In this document: positions 1-12,171 of the stretch, one piece after another
Numbering within the stretch: the first letter of the stretch is position 1
Layout of the letters: the number at the start of each line of letters is the position of its first letter
Origin: Trichoplusia ni
Lineage: Eukaryota > Arthropoda > Insecta > Lepidoptera > Noctuidae
Direction: 5' to 3'
DNA length: 64,000 nt
Assembly: GCF_003590095.1 (NCBI RefSeq)
Contig: NC_039483.1
Location: forward strand, 10,788,001 to 10,852,000
Notes under the pieces: generated by a model
Seen by the model: only the letters and a program-made list of their open reading frames with translations
Told to the model about the DNA's origin: nothing
The model's database searches: none
Program-made: the position numbers and the translations under genes

Positions 1-161
1 GGCAGACTTTTCGTGTTGCTGGAGTAGATCTCAGTGTCAGTTGTTTCTCACATGGTCAGTTGTATGTTGCTCTTTCCCGTGTTAGCAGTTCTAAAAGTCT
101 TTATGTTCACGTGCCGGACGGGTCAACTTTCAATATAGTTTACCCGGAAGCTTTGCACTAA
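1..161 (+). pseudogene. Helitron helicase C-terminal fragment
   Basis: The reading frame ends at TAA 159-161 and contains the helicase motif VI region (QLYVALSRV) characteristic of Pif1-type Helitron helicases. It is cut by the window start, so its upstream extent is unknown. It is nearly identical to the C-terminus of the full helicase on the minus strand at 6374. Confidence 0.8.
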
Positions 162-483
162 AGTATTTTCGTTTTATAGGTACCTTTACCTTACCTTTAT
201 AAGGCAGTGGTACTTATATTGCCACCAGAATTTGAACCTTAACACATTATTATAAAGTTTAAAAGCTATAAATATTTTTAAGTTCTGTGTCTTATAAAGG
301 GTTAAGCCTTATGTGAACGTGATCTAAACAATATTACCAATATAAATAATAATAATAAATATTACCAATACATTAACTTAATATACAAGGAGTTACACGC
401 TGACGGAGTCGCGGACACAGCTATCTATACTTTTCTGCCGGAAGTCACTATTCCACGCGGACGAAGTCGCGGGCACAAGCTAG
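1..483 (+). mobile_element. Helitron 3' end, copy A (truncated by window start)
   Basis: The first 161 bases encode the last residues of a Helitron helicase, followed by about 320 bp of 3' non-coding sequence. The copy ends in a GC-rich imperfect hairpin (GCGGACGAAGTCGCGGGC) and CTAG at 480-483, with a T following, as expected for Helitron 3' termini. It matches, in inverted orientation, the end of the large Helitron at 6052. It lies head to tail with two further ends at 626 and 1193. Confidence 0.85.
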
Positions 484-626
484 TATAAATAATAATAATA
501 AATATTACCAATACATTAACTTAATACACAAGGAGTTACACGCTGACGGAGTCGCGGACACAGCTATCTATACTTTTCTGCCGGAAGTCACTATTCCACG
601 CGGACGAAGTCGCGGGCACAAGCTAG
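484..626 (+). mobile_element. Minimal Helitron 3' end, copy B
   Basis: This 143-bp unit repeats only the last part of the Helitron 3' region: an AT-rich (aataat) run, the cgctgacggagtcgcgg segment, then the terminal hairpin and CTAG at 623-626. It begins immediately after the CTAG of copy A, so the junction is exact. No coding sequence is present. Confidence 0.8.
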
Positions 627-1193
627 TACCAAATAATTTTCCATTCCAATTTAAAAGGACGCAATACCCAGTATCGGTGTGTTATGCAATGACAATTAAC
701 AAGGCTCAAGGGCAGACTTTTCGTGTTGCTGGAGTAGATCTCAGTGTCAGTTGTTTCTCACATGGTCAGTTGTATGTTGCTCTTTCCCGTGTTAGCAGTT
801 CTAAAAGTCTTTATGTTCACGTGCCGGACGGGTCAACTTTCAATATAGTTTACCCGGAAGCTTTGCACTAAAGTATTTTCGTTTTATAGGTACCTTTACC
901 TTACCTTTATAAGGCAGTGGTACTTATATTGCCACCAGAATTTGAACCTTAACACATTATTATAAAGTTTAAAAGCTATAAATATTTTTAAGTTCTGTGT
1001 CTTATAAAGGGTTAAGCCTTATGTGAACGTGATCTAAACAATATTACCAATATAAATAATAATAATAAATATTACCAATACATTAACTTAATATACAAGG
1101 AGTTACACGCTGACGGAGTCGCGGACACAGCTATCTATACTTTTCTGCCGGAAGTCACTATTCCACGCGGACGAAGTCGCGGGCACAAGCTAG
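627..1193 (+). mobile_element. 5'-truncated Helitron, copy C
   Basis: The unit starts directly after the CTAG of copy B, at a point that corresponds to an internal helicase position (about 6620 on the minus-strand Helitron). It runs through the helicase stop and the 3' non-coding region to CTAG at 1190-1193. The truncation point coincides with the preceding element's end, which suggests rolling-circle tandem capture or insertion at an existing Helitron end. Confidence 0.8.
677..871 (+). pseudogene. Helitron helicase C-terminal fragment, copy C
   Basis: This frame encodes the last 64 residues of a Helitron Rep-helicase, including MTINKAQGQTF (helicase motif V region) and ALSRVSSSKSLYV (motif VI). 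The frame is already open from about 630, so the first methionine is not a true start. It differs from the full-length copy at very few residues, so the copy is young. It cannot be functional alone. Confidence 0.85.
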
Positions 1194-2924
1194 TAAGAGA
1201 ATAATTGTATGAGAACTCTGTCTGTTTTTTTTATTTGTAATTTTAAACTTATTGCACAGAGTGTTAGGTCGTAGCTAATTGTTTTTTATTTGTATTTTCG
1301 TGTTGTTACTTTTAAGCTCCATGTATTTTATAGAACGGTGTTGTCGCTAAGAGACTGTACAATACTGTACATGTGCTGTTATTTTAATTTTAATTTTTGA
1401 CGGTCATAAAGAGTTGTTTTGCAGCCAAGTTTTAGTAAATGGTTTTTGAATGTAGAAATGGTTTTTCTTTTGTGATAAATTAAAATTTCCAGATAATATT
1501 CCACTATTTAATAAAAATATTTCTCTATGAAATATTTATAATTAAAAGATCTTAAGAGGCCGGTGTAAGCAGCGCGCAACTGCAATTCGACGCGAGCCAA
1601 AAATCGGACGAAACATTGCTATCTCTATCGGACTTCTCGCGGCGCAGCGCGTAGTCATTCATAATGACTGATAACCACTGCATTGTACTAATTTTGTTTA
1701 GTAAATGCTTTATTTTTGTAATTTAATTTTCGGAACCGTTGGTGAACACAAAAACCAGTAATGCTTTTTTTGGAAATTATCGTACGATGGCTATATCATA
1801 AGATTTAATGATATTAGGTATCTTAAATCTAAAAATCTAATAAAATAAAACGTCTGCAGTTAAGGGTGCTGTGAACGAAAACTTTTCCATACAAACGTAA
1901 TACCAAAAGACGGTATTTCATTTATCTAGGTTCCTATTAAACTTTTAGTTTAAAACATTCACTATTACGAAATGCCAGCGAATTTGCTATTCGTATATTT
2001 TAACACCGATAACAGCATGTTTCCAATTTATTTTTCTGTAATTTGATTCTTAAAATAATTATTCTTAATATCATTTTAATAGGAACATAGATTATATAGT
2101 CTAGTTGCAGATAATAATATTCATGATTTTTGTTATTACGTAACACAACCAAATTTATCACAAATCTGGAACGGCATTAGCGCTGCCGCATCTCACCCCA
2201 AAAAAAGATATACCTACATACCGTAACACACGCATATCCACTGTATTCAAAATTAAAATTCGGTATGTTTAAATGATCAAGAGTATGAAACTGATTTTTT
2301 AGTACCTAATAACAAATATTACGTAAGTAATCTAACCCAGGTTTAATTTTTTTTTGCAATAAGAAAGTGTATTGTTTGACACTATTCCATTTTTGCCAAT
2401 AAATCTTTTTCCAAATATTTTACTCCCATCACATCTATGTATTGGCTAGAGGCCTCCGTCGACTCCGTCGTCACTTGGCTATACTTACGCGATAATCACC
2501 TACAGCGAGCGACAACTGTTACTAAGTTCCGTTTAAAATTTAAAAGTAGGTATGCTAGAGGCGGTTTATTTAAATATTATATTAAACAGTAGATACATTA
2601 AGGTTAAATAATATTTCGTAATAAATAGTTAGTTAATAAAAAATATATTTATTATAAAAAAATATGTTTTTTTTTAAAACCTACTTAGTTAGAATTCCAC
2701 TTTGCTTGTACGTAGTACTGTGGACTATAGTGTCTATAGTACGCTTGAACTGTGACATAGCGTAGGTAAATTCTGAACACAAAGGAATTGCCCTCTTGTG
2801 TATGTAATCATAAGGTACGGTTTAAAATGCACCAGGTGCGATGGAATCTTTTTACGCCTTTATAATGGCGGCTTTCTTCGAGATCAAAGAAGTGCAACTT
2901 CTGGTAGGTAGTATTATTCTTTAC
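1194..2924. other. AT-rich intergenic DNA
   Basis: I see no coding frame of useful length and no recognisable terminal repeat here. The sequence is AT-rich, with short GC-richer islands near 1560-1640 and 2440-2520. It may contain old unrecognised repeats. Confidence 0.5.
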
Positions 2925-3066
2925 TAGCTTTTCGCCCGCTTTGAGGTCGGTTATATCGCGTTTCCAAAAAAACTCGTCAAAAATCCGGGATAAAAAACTA
3001 TCCTATGTTCTTTCTCAACGTCAAATCTATCTCTGACCCAAACTTCATTATAATATTAGTAGGGAT
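2925..3066 (+). repeat. Short interspersed/LINE-tail remnant
   Basis: The segment begins CTAGCTTTTCGCCCGC and ends TATAATATTAGTAGGGAT, with a middle resembling the tcaaatctatctctgaccc stretch found in abundant lepidopteran short retroelement tails. The family assignment is from memory and is tentative. No coding potential is seen. Confidence 0.45.
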
Positions 3067-3439
3067 TCTGTACTAGAGGTGGCCACAAACCAGCGTTGCC
3101 AGACGTCCCGATTTTGGCGGGACGTCTCGATTTTTAAATCAAATTTAAATGTCCCGCGCAGTACAGGCTCGGTCCCGCTTTTCGCAGAGAACTAGACCGT
3201 ACGTGGTAGATTGCTCAGAAAAAAGGTGGCGTAATGAAGATAAGAGTGTGGGAGAGAGAGAGGCGGATTCACACCAAGTACGAATCTTAAAAAAGCTCTA
3301 TCAATTTTTCGCGGAGTTAAATAAAAAGATAAAAATTTGAAATCCTTTAATTATATATACGTGTTTTTTAACTATGTCCCGCTTCTGACGGAAGAATCCC
3401 GCTATTTTCACTCAAAAAGTAACATTTTTTTTTTCTGAC

Positions 3440-3641
3440 AAATCACAAACACATGTCTGAAAAAAAAAATTGATACTCCCGCACTAAGGAATTTAATCCT
3501 TGTGTCGCGGGGGTTTCACAAACATACAATTCACATGCCCAAGACACCCAGCCTAACAACAAGCATTCGTGAATCACACAAACGCTTGTCCTACACGGGA
3601 ATCGAACCCGCGACACGTCGCGCATAGTGGGTTAAATTAAG
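3440..3641 (-). mobile_element. tRNA-derived SINE
   Basis: Read on the minus strand, a Pol III B-box-like GGTTCGATTCC lies near 3597-3607. It is followed by a unique body with 'caagcgtttgtgtgattc' and a terminal A-rich stretch near 3426-3475. This is the usual layout of a tRNA-derived SINE. The A box is not clear, so the head may be degenerate. Confidence 0.6.
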
Positions 3642-3742
3642 TGTTCATTCAATTTGACTACACGGTAGCCGAGCGGTTGAGGTCATCCCGCCTAGGATGA
3701 CCTCAACCGCTCGGCTATCCGTGTAGTCAAATTGAATGAACA
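3642..3742. repeat. Palindrome of two inverted tRNA-like heads
   Basis: The two arms (about 47 nt each) are inverted copies separated by a few bases (cgcc). Each arm contains TAGCCGAGCGG, which fits the Pol III A-box consensus of a tRNA-Leu/Ser-type gene. One arm reads 'cggtagcc' where the other gives 'ggatagcc', a rare mismatch. Transcribed, the region would fold into a long hairpin. Confidence 0.7.
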
Positions 3743-3935
3743 TACGTATCAAAAAACCTTGACAAATAATTTTTTCTAGCTATTTAGTCTTGAAACCATA
3801 ATTTCAAATTCAAATGCCACAACAAATACAATAAAAACAACAAAACAATATTTTTCTTAGTATAATACATATAAATCTAAATAACAACTTATTATTTAGA
3901 TTTCTATGATATAATACCTAATTTCGAGTCCGATT

Positions 3936-5631
3936 TTATTCACTTTTATTCGCCAAATATGCATCCAATACCTTCAAAGCTTCTTTAAAAAAATCCAGCC
4001 ATTTAGCTTGCAACTGCAGCTCTACATCACGCTGTCTAATCCTCTCTCTTTCTAATTCTTCCGCAACTCTATCACGCTCTCTTTCGTACTGCCTTGCAGA
4101 CCCCTCACACTCCTTAAATACTTTTAAAATTTCATCGTCGGCTTTCTTCTTTTTCTTCGGCGGCTTCCAATGTGTGTCCATTGAAGCTATTGAAGATGGT
4201 AGTGGATGCGCGGGAGGTGGAGGTGGAGCCATTGAGCGTTGGCTACTTGTTCCCGGAGTATTCCAAGTATCTGGCAAAATGATGGGCATTTAGGTAGTTA
4301 TCTCGACTTACATGTTTTTAGTTTTAATGATTTAATTATAATTAATTTAGTACTAGTTATTTCAAACTCAAAAGGTAATCTAAAGTATTTAAATTAAAAA
4401 TATACCAACCGTCAGCAACGGGTGTTAGTTTTATAGGTACGTCATCAACAATAACTTCATTTATTGTTTTTGTGTTTGTTTCTTGTAGATGAGTACCTGA
4501 CAAGCTCTCTTCCTCCTCAACATCAACCTAATTTTCATAAAAAAATAACATTAGGGAACACACATCATATGTTTCAAAGCAGTGCTAACTACTACTTATG
4601 TTTATTTTTTTATCAAGAGTCTGCTCTTGAGGATAATCAATAATGCAGATAACATCAAACTTCAAGAGACTAACAAGCATCATAATTCAAATAAATAATG
4701 TGGCAAAAACAAAAGCATGAGATTAAGTCATGCACCACTGCAAAAGAATTTTAAGTGTAACTATACTAACAAAAAAGAGCTTAAGTGGTGACCCTTTTTT
4801 GTTATTCTGGGGATTTATAAAGAGGTAGGGCCTTCTCATAGAGAAAACTTTTGACCACATTCAGTCCCGTTTAGGAATATCATATTCACATAATTCTTTA
4901 ATGGTTACCAAGCTTATTGTATTTCTATGAAAATATACTATACATATGTACAGTCATGAGCAATATGATGAGTACACAATCCAAAAGTTGAACACTTGAC
5001 TTATATCAGTCTGAGGTAAAAACTATAATTTTAGTAACTATTTAAATAAACATAATTATCTTTGCTTGTGACTGTATAATTATGTGCATCAAAAATTGAA
5101 AATAAACTCATTTTAAATGTTACAAAGAAAAATTCTTTATCACACCTGTATGAAGCCAGCTTCTTGTATGGGCATTCCAGTAGCAGCCTGCACCCCAATT
5201 ATATTCATAACCCTGGTTTCTAAGTCGGTTAATGTTAATTGAAGCGCAAGCCCACCACCTGTACCATGAGCTGACCTATTTATTTTGGCACACTTTCGTT
5301 TCACGTTGTTTTTGAAATCACTCCAAACCTTAATATGAATAAAAAACACCACACCAATAATAGAGCAGGATGCCCAACGCCAACATAAAATGCATGCAAT
5401 GAATTTCTACTTGTGAGATGAAACTATAACCATGGATAAAAATTTGAGACATACCTTTCGCCACTTTTCCTCTGTTCTAGAGTCGCCTGTGCCATCACTA
5501 TTGAGCATATCCGACAGCTCCTTCCATTTTAGCTGTACGTAGTGTCTCCCACGAGGGCCCCCGCTGGGTTTAGACGAGTCTCCATGCCTATAATAATTTA
5601 AATATTTTTTATTTAAACGACTGTCTCCCAT
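3936..5631 (-). CDS. Myb/SANT-like (PIF/Harbinger-type) DNA-binding protein, four exons
   Basis: Four exons join with consistent phases on the minus strand: 5631-5455, 5328-5146, 4527-4410 and 4270-3936. All three introns are GT-AG, and the product is about 270 residues without a stop. Residues ~1-110 form a trihelix Myb/SANT-like fold with spaced tryptophans (LKWKEL, EEKWRK, VWSDFK) and a GTGGG motif followed by LTDLETRV. The middle is acidic. The C-terminus has a proline run, a lysine run (KPPKKKKKADDE) and a charged coiled coil (ERERDRVAEELERERIRQR). Family knowledge: such proteins accompany PIF/Harbinger transposases and help nuclear import and TIR binding. No transposase frame is visible nearby, so this may be an orphan, a domesticated gene or a partial element. 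The exon joins are my inference from splice signals and phase. Confidence 0.75.
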
Positions 5632-5849
5632 TCTATCTGGTATACACTTAATTTTAGACCTACATAAATATCATAAATTAAATACATACCCCATGGAAGT
5701 TTATTTCAATTTGATTCAAATTTGTTAAAGAACTATCAACTTAGCTCACCATTTTTTATGACCCAATTGTATAAGTACACTACCTTTTGATTCTTAATAA
5801 TATATATATTCAAATTTTCCATTAAAATATCATTTATCAACTGGTTCTT

Positions 5850-5967
5850 ATTCTACGATCCTTCGTCGTCACTATCGTAATCGTATCGAGACCTCGATAC
5901 GATTACGATAGTGACGTCATACTAACGTAAGTAAGGAGGGACAACATTGAACGAAGGATCGTAGAAT
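5850..5967. repeat. Nested perfect palindrome
   Basis: An outer inverted pair (ATTCTACGATCCTTCG at 5850 and its complement ending 5967) encloses a perfect 24-bp inner inverted pair (5867-5890 and 5893-5916) with a 2-base centre. It lies just upstream of the Myb/SANT gene start. It could be a small foldback element or a cruciform-prone control site. No target duplication was identified. Confidence 0.7.
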
Positions 5968-6373
5968 TGATTGAACGTTTCGTTCAAAAACTATGACGTA
6001 TTTTGTTCGTAGTGATTTTACTGCCTTTAAAACTTTAAAACTATTTAAATACTAGCTTGTGCCCGCGACTTCGTCCGCGTGGAATAGTGACTTCCGGCAG
6101 AAAAGTATAGATAGCTGTGTCCGCGACTCCGTCAGCGTGTAACTCCTTGTGTATTAAGTTAATGTATTGGTAATATTTATTATTATTATTTATATTGGTA
6201 ATATTGTTTAGATCACGTTCACATAAGGCTTAACCCTTTATAAGACACAGAACTTAAAAATATTTATAGCTTTTAAACTTTATAATAATGTGTTAAGGTT
6301 CAAATTCTGGTGGCAATATAAGTACCACTGCCTTATAAAGGTAAGGTAAAGGTACCTATAAAACGAAAATACT

Positions 6374-9300
6374 TTAGTGCAAAGCTTCCGGGTAAACTAT
6401 ATTGAAAGTTGACCCGTCCGGCACGTGAACATAAAGACTTTTAGAACTGCTAACACGGGAAAGAGCAACATACAACTGACCATGTGTGAAACAACTGACA
6501 CTGAGATCTACTCCAGCAACACGAAAAGTCTGCCCTTGAGCCTTGTTAATTGTCATTGCATAACACACCGATACTGGGAATTGCGTCCTTTTAAATTGGA
6601 ATGGAAAATTATTTGGTATTAAGGGTATTCTGGGAATAAAGACGGTTTCTCCTGCACCGCAACCTGTTAAAATTTGAGCCTCGATTATATTTTGTTGCAA
6701 CTGGGTTACTTTTAGTCGAGTTCCATTGCAAAGTTGTGGTGGTTTTAAATTTCGGAGCATAATAATCGGTATCCCAATTTTTAAACAAATTTCATGAGAG
6801 GGAAGTCCGGGCATATTTAAAGAATTTAAAAATTCTATCGGGTAATTAGTGGCTTCTTGTTCATCGACCATTCTATTTATTGATCTATAAACTTTGCTTT
6901 CCCCCTGTATATTCGACAGTATTTTGTTATTGATCTCAGATGCCTGGTCATTGCGAGGAGTTAAAATAGATCTTTCGCATAGCCAAGAATTGTCCCTATT
7001 TAATATATTTGTTACGTCACCGTAAACCGACGATATAAGATGTGGTTGAGATTGCACCATACAACATAATTCAGGCGTCAGTATAAGTTTTCCTTGGTGT
7101 AGTTGTGGATAGGTACCTTCACCAATCTTTAACAATGTGTCAGAAAATTGACTATCATCCGGGTTATCTCCAGTTCTCACTCGCATATTTATAGTCAAAT
7201 GCACCGATTGTATATCTCGCCATAAATAAGAGCTTTTCAGGCAAGCCCTAACCTCATCAGCTCGGGTTCCCCGTGGTATTACCGGTAAGGTTTGTCGGAA
7301 ATCACCACAAAATAAAACCGTGATACCGCCCATTGGTCGATCATTTTGTCTTATATCCCTTAAAGTTCTGTCTACCGCTTCTACTCCTTTTCGATGGGCC
7401 ATCGTACATTCATCCCATATGATTAAACTACACTCGCGTAATACCTTAGCTTTGTCGCTATTTCTTGAAATACTACAGGTTGGATTTTCCGTGCGATCTA
7501 AATCAATTGGTATTTTAAACATACTGTGAGCAGTTTTACCTCCTGGTAGCAATGTTGCAGCTATCCCTGATGAAGCTACGGCAAGAGCAATTTTACGCTG
7601 ATTTCGAACATAAGCCAATATTAATTTAGTCAAAAAGGTTTTTCCAGTTCCTCCAGGTGCATCTAAAAACCATATTGTTCCCAAATTATTTTGAACACTA
7701 TTGCACACGCGGTCATAAACTGAACGTTGTTCTGCAGTCATCATTGGGACACCGTTTTCTAATGTTGTCAGCAGTTCCGTTAAATTGTAACCAATCTCTG
7801 CGGAATATTCCCTATTAGTTACCTCTCCGACTGAGGTTGGTGTTGGCAAACCATATTCACAGAGTGATTTACCGCCTACTGCTGTTAAGTCATCCTGAAG
7901 AGCTAATAAGCACTGATTTATGGCAAGATCACGGAAATTATCATTAGTTGTGCCTTCATCATTGTTAGGTATATTTCTAAGAAAGTCTTCTGAAAATTTT
8001 TCTTTATTGTTTTCCCATAATGTTACAGCATCTGACAAATTACAAAATGTGAGTAATGTTACAAATAAATGGCGTAACCGTCGTGGATTATCACTAACAC
8101 AGGATTCTGCTAAAGCGTCATCCCAATGCTGATCATTTTCAAGCAAATGACGCGCTTGGCAAGCTGCTTGATAAGTGGGATAAACAACATCGTCTACTTT
8201 TCTCAAATCTATAAATGAGGTTGGTCCTCGCACGGTATGTAATAATAATCGCAAATAGAAACACTCAGCGTTGTTAGGATGAACGGTGTACACTCTACCA
8301 AGAACATGTTCTTTAAAAATACCTGACTCGCCATCTACAGGCCTGCCACGGCGTCTTCGATTAAAGACACCCCGTTGCTTATCGTAGGTATAACACGATG
8401 GAACTTCCTCATACAAAAGAGATTTTGCAAAATCATCAGTTTGGCAAAGTCGAAAGAATGCTAATAAACTTGTTTGTCTAGGGTTCTCTAACCGTTCTGT
8501 GACATTTTCGGCGTTGAAATATATACGTTGGCCGCCTTCAAGATGAACATCTAGATGAGTCACAGGTGGATATCTTTCGTGAATGTTGAAACTTAAGATC
8601 CGCCACACAGCTTCTGAAGAACTTATATATCTGCCTGACTGAAATCTTGTAACTTCATCATGTTCATTTCTCAAAGCAAATGTAGCTTGGTCACTGCCCT
8701 TATTAATATACTTACAAATATATTTTATTGACTCTACACTATTACACATTTCAACATTTATGTGAGCTTGAAATGCTCTGGACAACACAGGAGAATACGG
8801 AACGACCCACCTATTATCTAAAGTAACTTGTTGTCCAGACACTCGCTTTTCAACAGTAAAACCATCATTATCTCTTGAACGGCGACGATATAATGGGTAT
8901 CCATCATGTCCTGTTACAGTGCCATCCACTAAGGCTTTTGGATATCTTTTAGTGCAACGACCGTCTTGCATGCAAGGAGAATTCCCGTTAAACGAACCAC
9001 ATGGACCATGTATCATATGAGTTTTAACAATGTCGTATAACACGGGATCTGCAATCGGACTTGGAATTTCAGCACTGATTAAACTGTCTACATCATTAGG
9101 TCGAACCTTATCTTTTAACCAAAGCAGGATATGTGCGTGAGGTAAGCCGCGTTTTTGCCATTCAATACTATACATATAACACAATACTTCTCCAAAAATT
9201 TTATCTTTGGTAAGTAGATCTATCATTGATTTTAATTTTAAATGAAAAACTCTTGCTATGATATCATGGCGGTCATGCGGTGCTTGACCCTCAAGAAGCT

Positions 9301-11446
9301 CCCGAGTAATTTCATCCCACTTAGGATTGGTAGTTACAGTAATAAATAAGTCGGGACGTCCATATTTTCTTACGTAACAAAAAGCATCTTGAGTACGTTC
9401 GTGCATGTATCGTGGACCACCAGTAAAAGAAGAGGGCAAAATAACTAAACGACCCATATTCACCGTATCGTTATCTTGCTGCATGGCGTCGCGAAGGTGC
9501 ACGTATTCTTCAACGCGCAGCTGCCTTTGATTAGATCGTATATAAACTAATCTTTCGGTTTCAATTTTTGCGTACATGTCTACAATAAACTGATTGAATA
9601 AGCCACGAAAACGTTGAAAGTATACAAACCTATTCCGTCTTACTTGCAAGTGTAGTAGAAGTAAAAGTAAAATTGAAGGCATGAAATCTTTTTATTATAA
9701 TTAGGTGCGCCTGTACGCGGATCAGTTTGGTATAAAGCAAAATTATAACCATCTTCCCCTCGACAGTATATCAAAGGATATTGCAAACTGTCGTAAGCCC
9801 TGTGGGTTTCATAAATACGTTGCAAACGATTATCTCTGGAACGGATAACGATATCACGCCTATCGGCATTTATAACAATTTTATAATTGTTATCATCATC
9901 TCGAGGAAGAGCTTCTAATGCCGATTTAAAACTGCATACATACGAATTAACCTGATGCAACATGTTCTGAAGTTGTGATATGAGTTCAGTATTTAAATTC
10001 GGGAAATATTGATTTCTTATATTCGACTGTTCGTTGTAGTCGGATACAAAATATATTTGAAGAAACTTAGGTTGGTTTTCAGGCAAAAGGGATCCTATCA
10101 AATGGTAAACCTGACCTTGTATCTTAAAAGTAGGCATGAAATGACCTTCTGAGATTTGTTGAGCGCCAAAGGATGTCATTTGAAATGCACTATTATAAGT
10201 GCGAATATTATCTAAAAACTGTTTAGATTGTATATGTTCCCCTAAAAGTAGTGATTTCAAAGGTTCCGGTGGGTCTTCGAATGAAGGCAAATTTATTTTA
10301 CCTGTAGAACAACAGAAACCAGCTGACTCCTTACTCCACTTTGAAGCATTACAAAAACGACATACCACGTTCATATCGCCTATTACAGAAGATGATCCAT
10401 AATCAATTGTGAGGTTATAAGCAAACCCACTTTTATATTTGTCGGACCAAGCCACCGAATTTCTAGATTGATCTTCTATGTGTACATCTAAGTTATTAAG
10501 GCTATGTCGAAATCTGTCTGCAGTAAGACGGGCCTCTCGCTGTTCGTCCGTTTCAAGAGACCGAATATTTTCGATTCTTAATCTTTCGTTAGACAAACTT
10601 ACTGATCGTTCTTGTCTCAAAGAATTATAATATTCGCGTACCGACTCTAGTCGTTGTTCATGCTCATGTGCGTCTTCGAGAGATCGAATAACATTATGGT
10701 GCACCCTATCATTTGTCAAACGGTCTTCATATTGAGTTAAAGTTTCAGATTCTCGAGATAAAATATGACGTTCGCGGTCAGCTGTGAGACGCAATTCCCT
10801 CTCAGTGTAGGTTTCTGACTCGCGAGACAATATATGACGTTCGCGGTCAGCTGTGAGACGCAATTCCCTCTCAGTGTAGGTTTCTGACTCGCGAGACAAT
10901 ATACTTATGACGTTCGCGGTCAGCTGTGAGACGCAATTCCCTCTCAGTGTAGGTTTCTGACTCGCGAGACAATATACGACGTTCGCGGTCAGCTGTGAGA
11001 CGCAATTCTCTGTCAGTGAAGGTTTCTGACTCGCGAGACAATATATGACGTTCGCGGTCAGCTGTGAGACGCAATTCCCTCTCAGTGTAGGTTTCTGACT
11101 CGCGAGACAATGTATGCCGTTTGCGGTCAGCAGTGAGACGCAATTCTCGTTGTGACGCAGTTTCAGCATCTCGGGATAACACATGTTGTTCTCGGTCAAT
11201 GGTAAGCCTCAGCTCTCGTTGAGAAGAGCTTTGAGACGCCCGTGATGTAGCTCGTCTCGCTCTGTCAGCTGCTAATCGCATCTCTCTCTCTGGAGAGCTT
11301 TCATTGGCTCGAGAGGTTGAGGCACTAACTCTCATAGAGTTTAACCGATGTGCTCTTTCCTCTGCCGATTCTTGAGAACGCGCATTTCTCATCCTTTTAG
11401 CATCTCTCGAATTTCGAGATAAAGATGGTCGTTTTTTAGGTGGCAT
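6374..11446 (-). pseudogene. Helitron Rep-helicase (two frameshifts)
   Basis: This codes for the rolling-circle transposase that nicks, unwinds and joins Helitron ends. The N-terminus (11446-10871) is basic and contains 23-residue repeats (RELRLTADRER core). After a 4-base insertion near 10907 the frame continues from about 11199 to 9640; it shifts again near 9645 and continues as a 1102-residue frame, 9682-6374. The latter holds the HUH nuclease motif (GLPHAHILLWL), the Rep tyrosine region (YICKYINKGSD), and a Pif1-type helicase with Walker A (DAPGGTGKTFL), Walker B-like (LIIWDECTMAH) and GDFRQTLPV. The total of about 1690 residues fits animal Helitron proteins. Only the two frameshifts separate it from an open frame. 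Confidence 0.88.
10745..11150 (-). repeat. 69-bp coding tandem repeat in the Helitron N-terminus
   Basis: About six tandem units of 69 bp encode a 23-residue charged repeat (for example RELRLTADRERHILSRESE). Units are near identical, so they expanded recently. One unit carries a 4-base insertion (near 10907) that shifts the frame. Helitron proteins often have arginine/glutamate-rich N-terminal regions. The role of the repeat is unknown. Confidence 0.8.
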
Positions 11447-11496
11447 TGTGTATTTTTAATCGACGGTAACTGAAGCTACCTTACACTTACAATTAT

Positions 11497-11880
11497 ATAT
11501 AGTTATTATGTAATAATTACGAAAATAAACTATTAATATAATAAAACACTACCAATTACGAAAATAAACTATTAATACAATTAAACACTACCAAAATAAC
11601 TAATATAATAATAACGAAAATAAACTATTAATATAATTAAACACTACCAATTACGAAAATAAACTATTAATTTAATTAAACACTACCAATTACGAACATA
11701 AACTATTAATTTAATTAAACACTACCAAATTACGAAAATAAACTATTAATACAATTAAACACTACCAAAATAAATAATATAAAAATTACGAAAATAAACT
11801 ATTAATATAATTAAACACTACCAATTACGAAAATAAACTATTAATACAATTAAACACTACCAAAATAACTAATAGGTGTA
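11497..11880 (-). repeat. AT-rich tandem repeat in the Helitron leader
   Basis: Units built on 'attacgaaaataaactat' and 'taattaaacactacc' recur about nine times with variable spacing, alternating shorter and longer forms. The array lies between the TATA-bearing segment and the Rep-helicase start, so it would be transcribed as 5' leader. No coding frame is present. Confidence 0.75.
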
Positions 11881-12086
11881 CCTACTACTAATACTATTAA
11901 TCTAATACCTATTATATAAACTAACAACAAAACAATTCTAAAAATAAACTATTCAAAGACTAAAAGTCGTGCTGATAAGCACGGTTTGCAAATAACAATT
12001 ATTGATTGTCAATAAGGTCGAACAGTCTGAACGTCTATTCGCATCAACAGCCAAATATTGTATGACGCTCGAGCGCGGACCCCCCG

Positions 12087-12096
12087 CCTTTTTATA
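12087..12096 (-). promoter_or_regulatory. Candidate TATA box for the Helitron transcript
   Basis: The minus strand reads TATAAAAAGG inside a GC-rich block flanked by 'gcgcgtcgagcgcgg'-like palindromic sequence. It is oriented toward the Rep-helicase, about 640 bases upstream of its ATG. Assignment is by motif and position only. Confidence 0.45.
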
Positions 12097-12171
12097 CCTC
12101 CCGCCACGACGCGCGTCGAGCGCGGCAACCGATACACAAAAATAATCCTTATAGCATGACTCTGTATTCAC

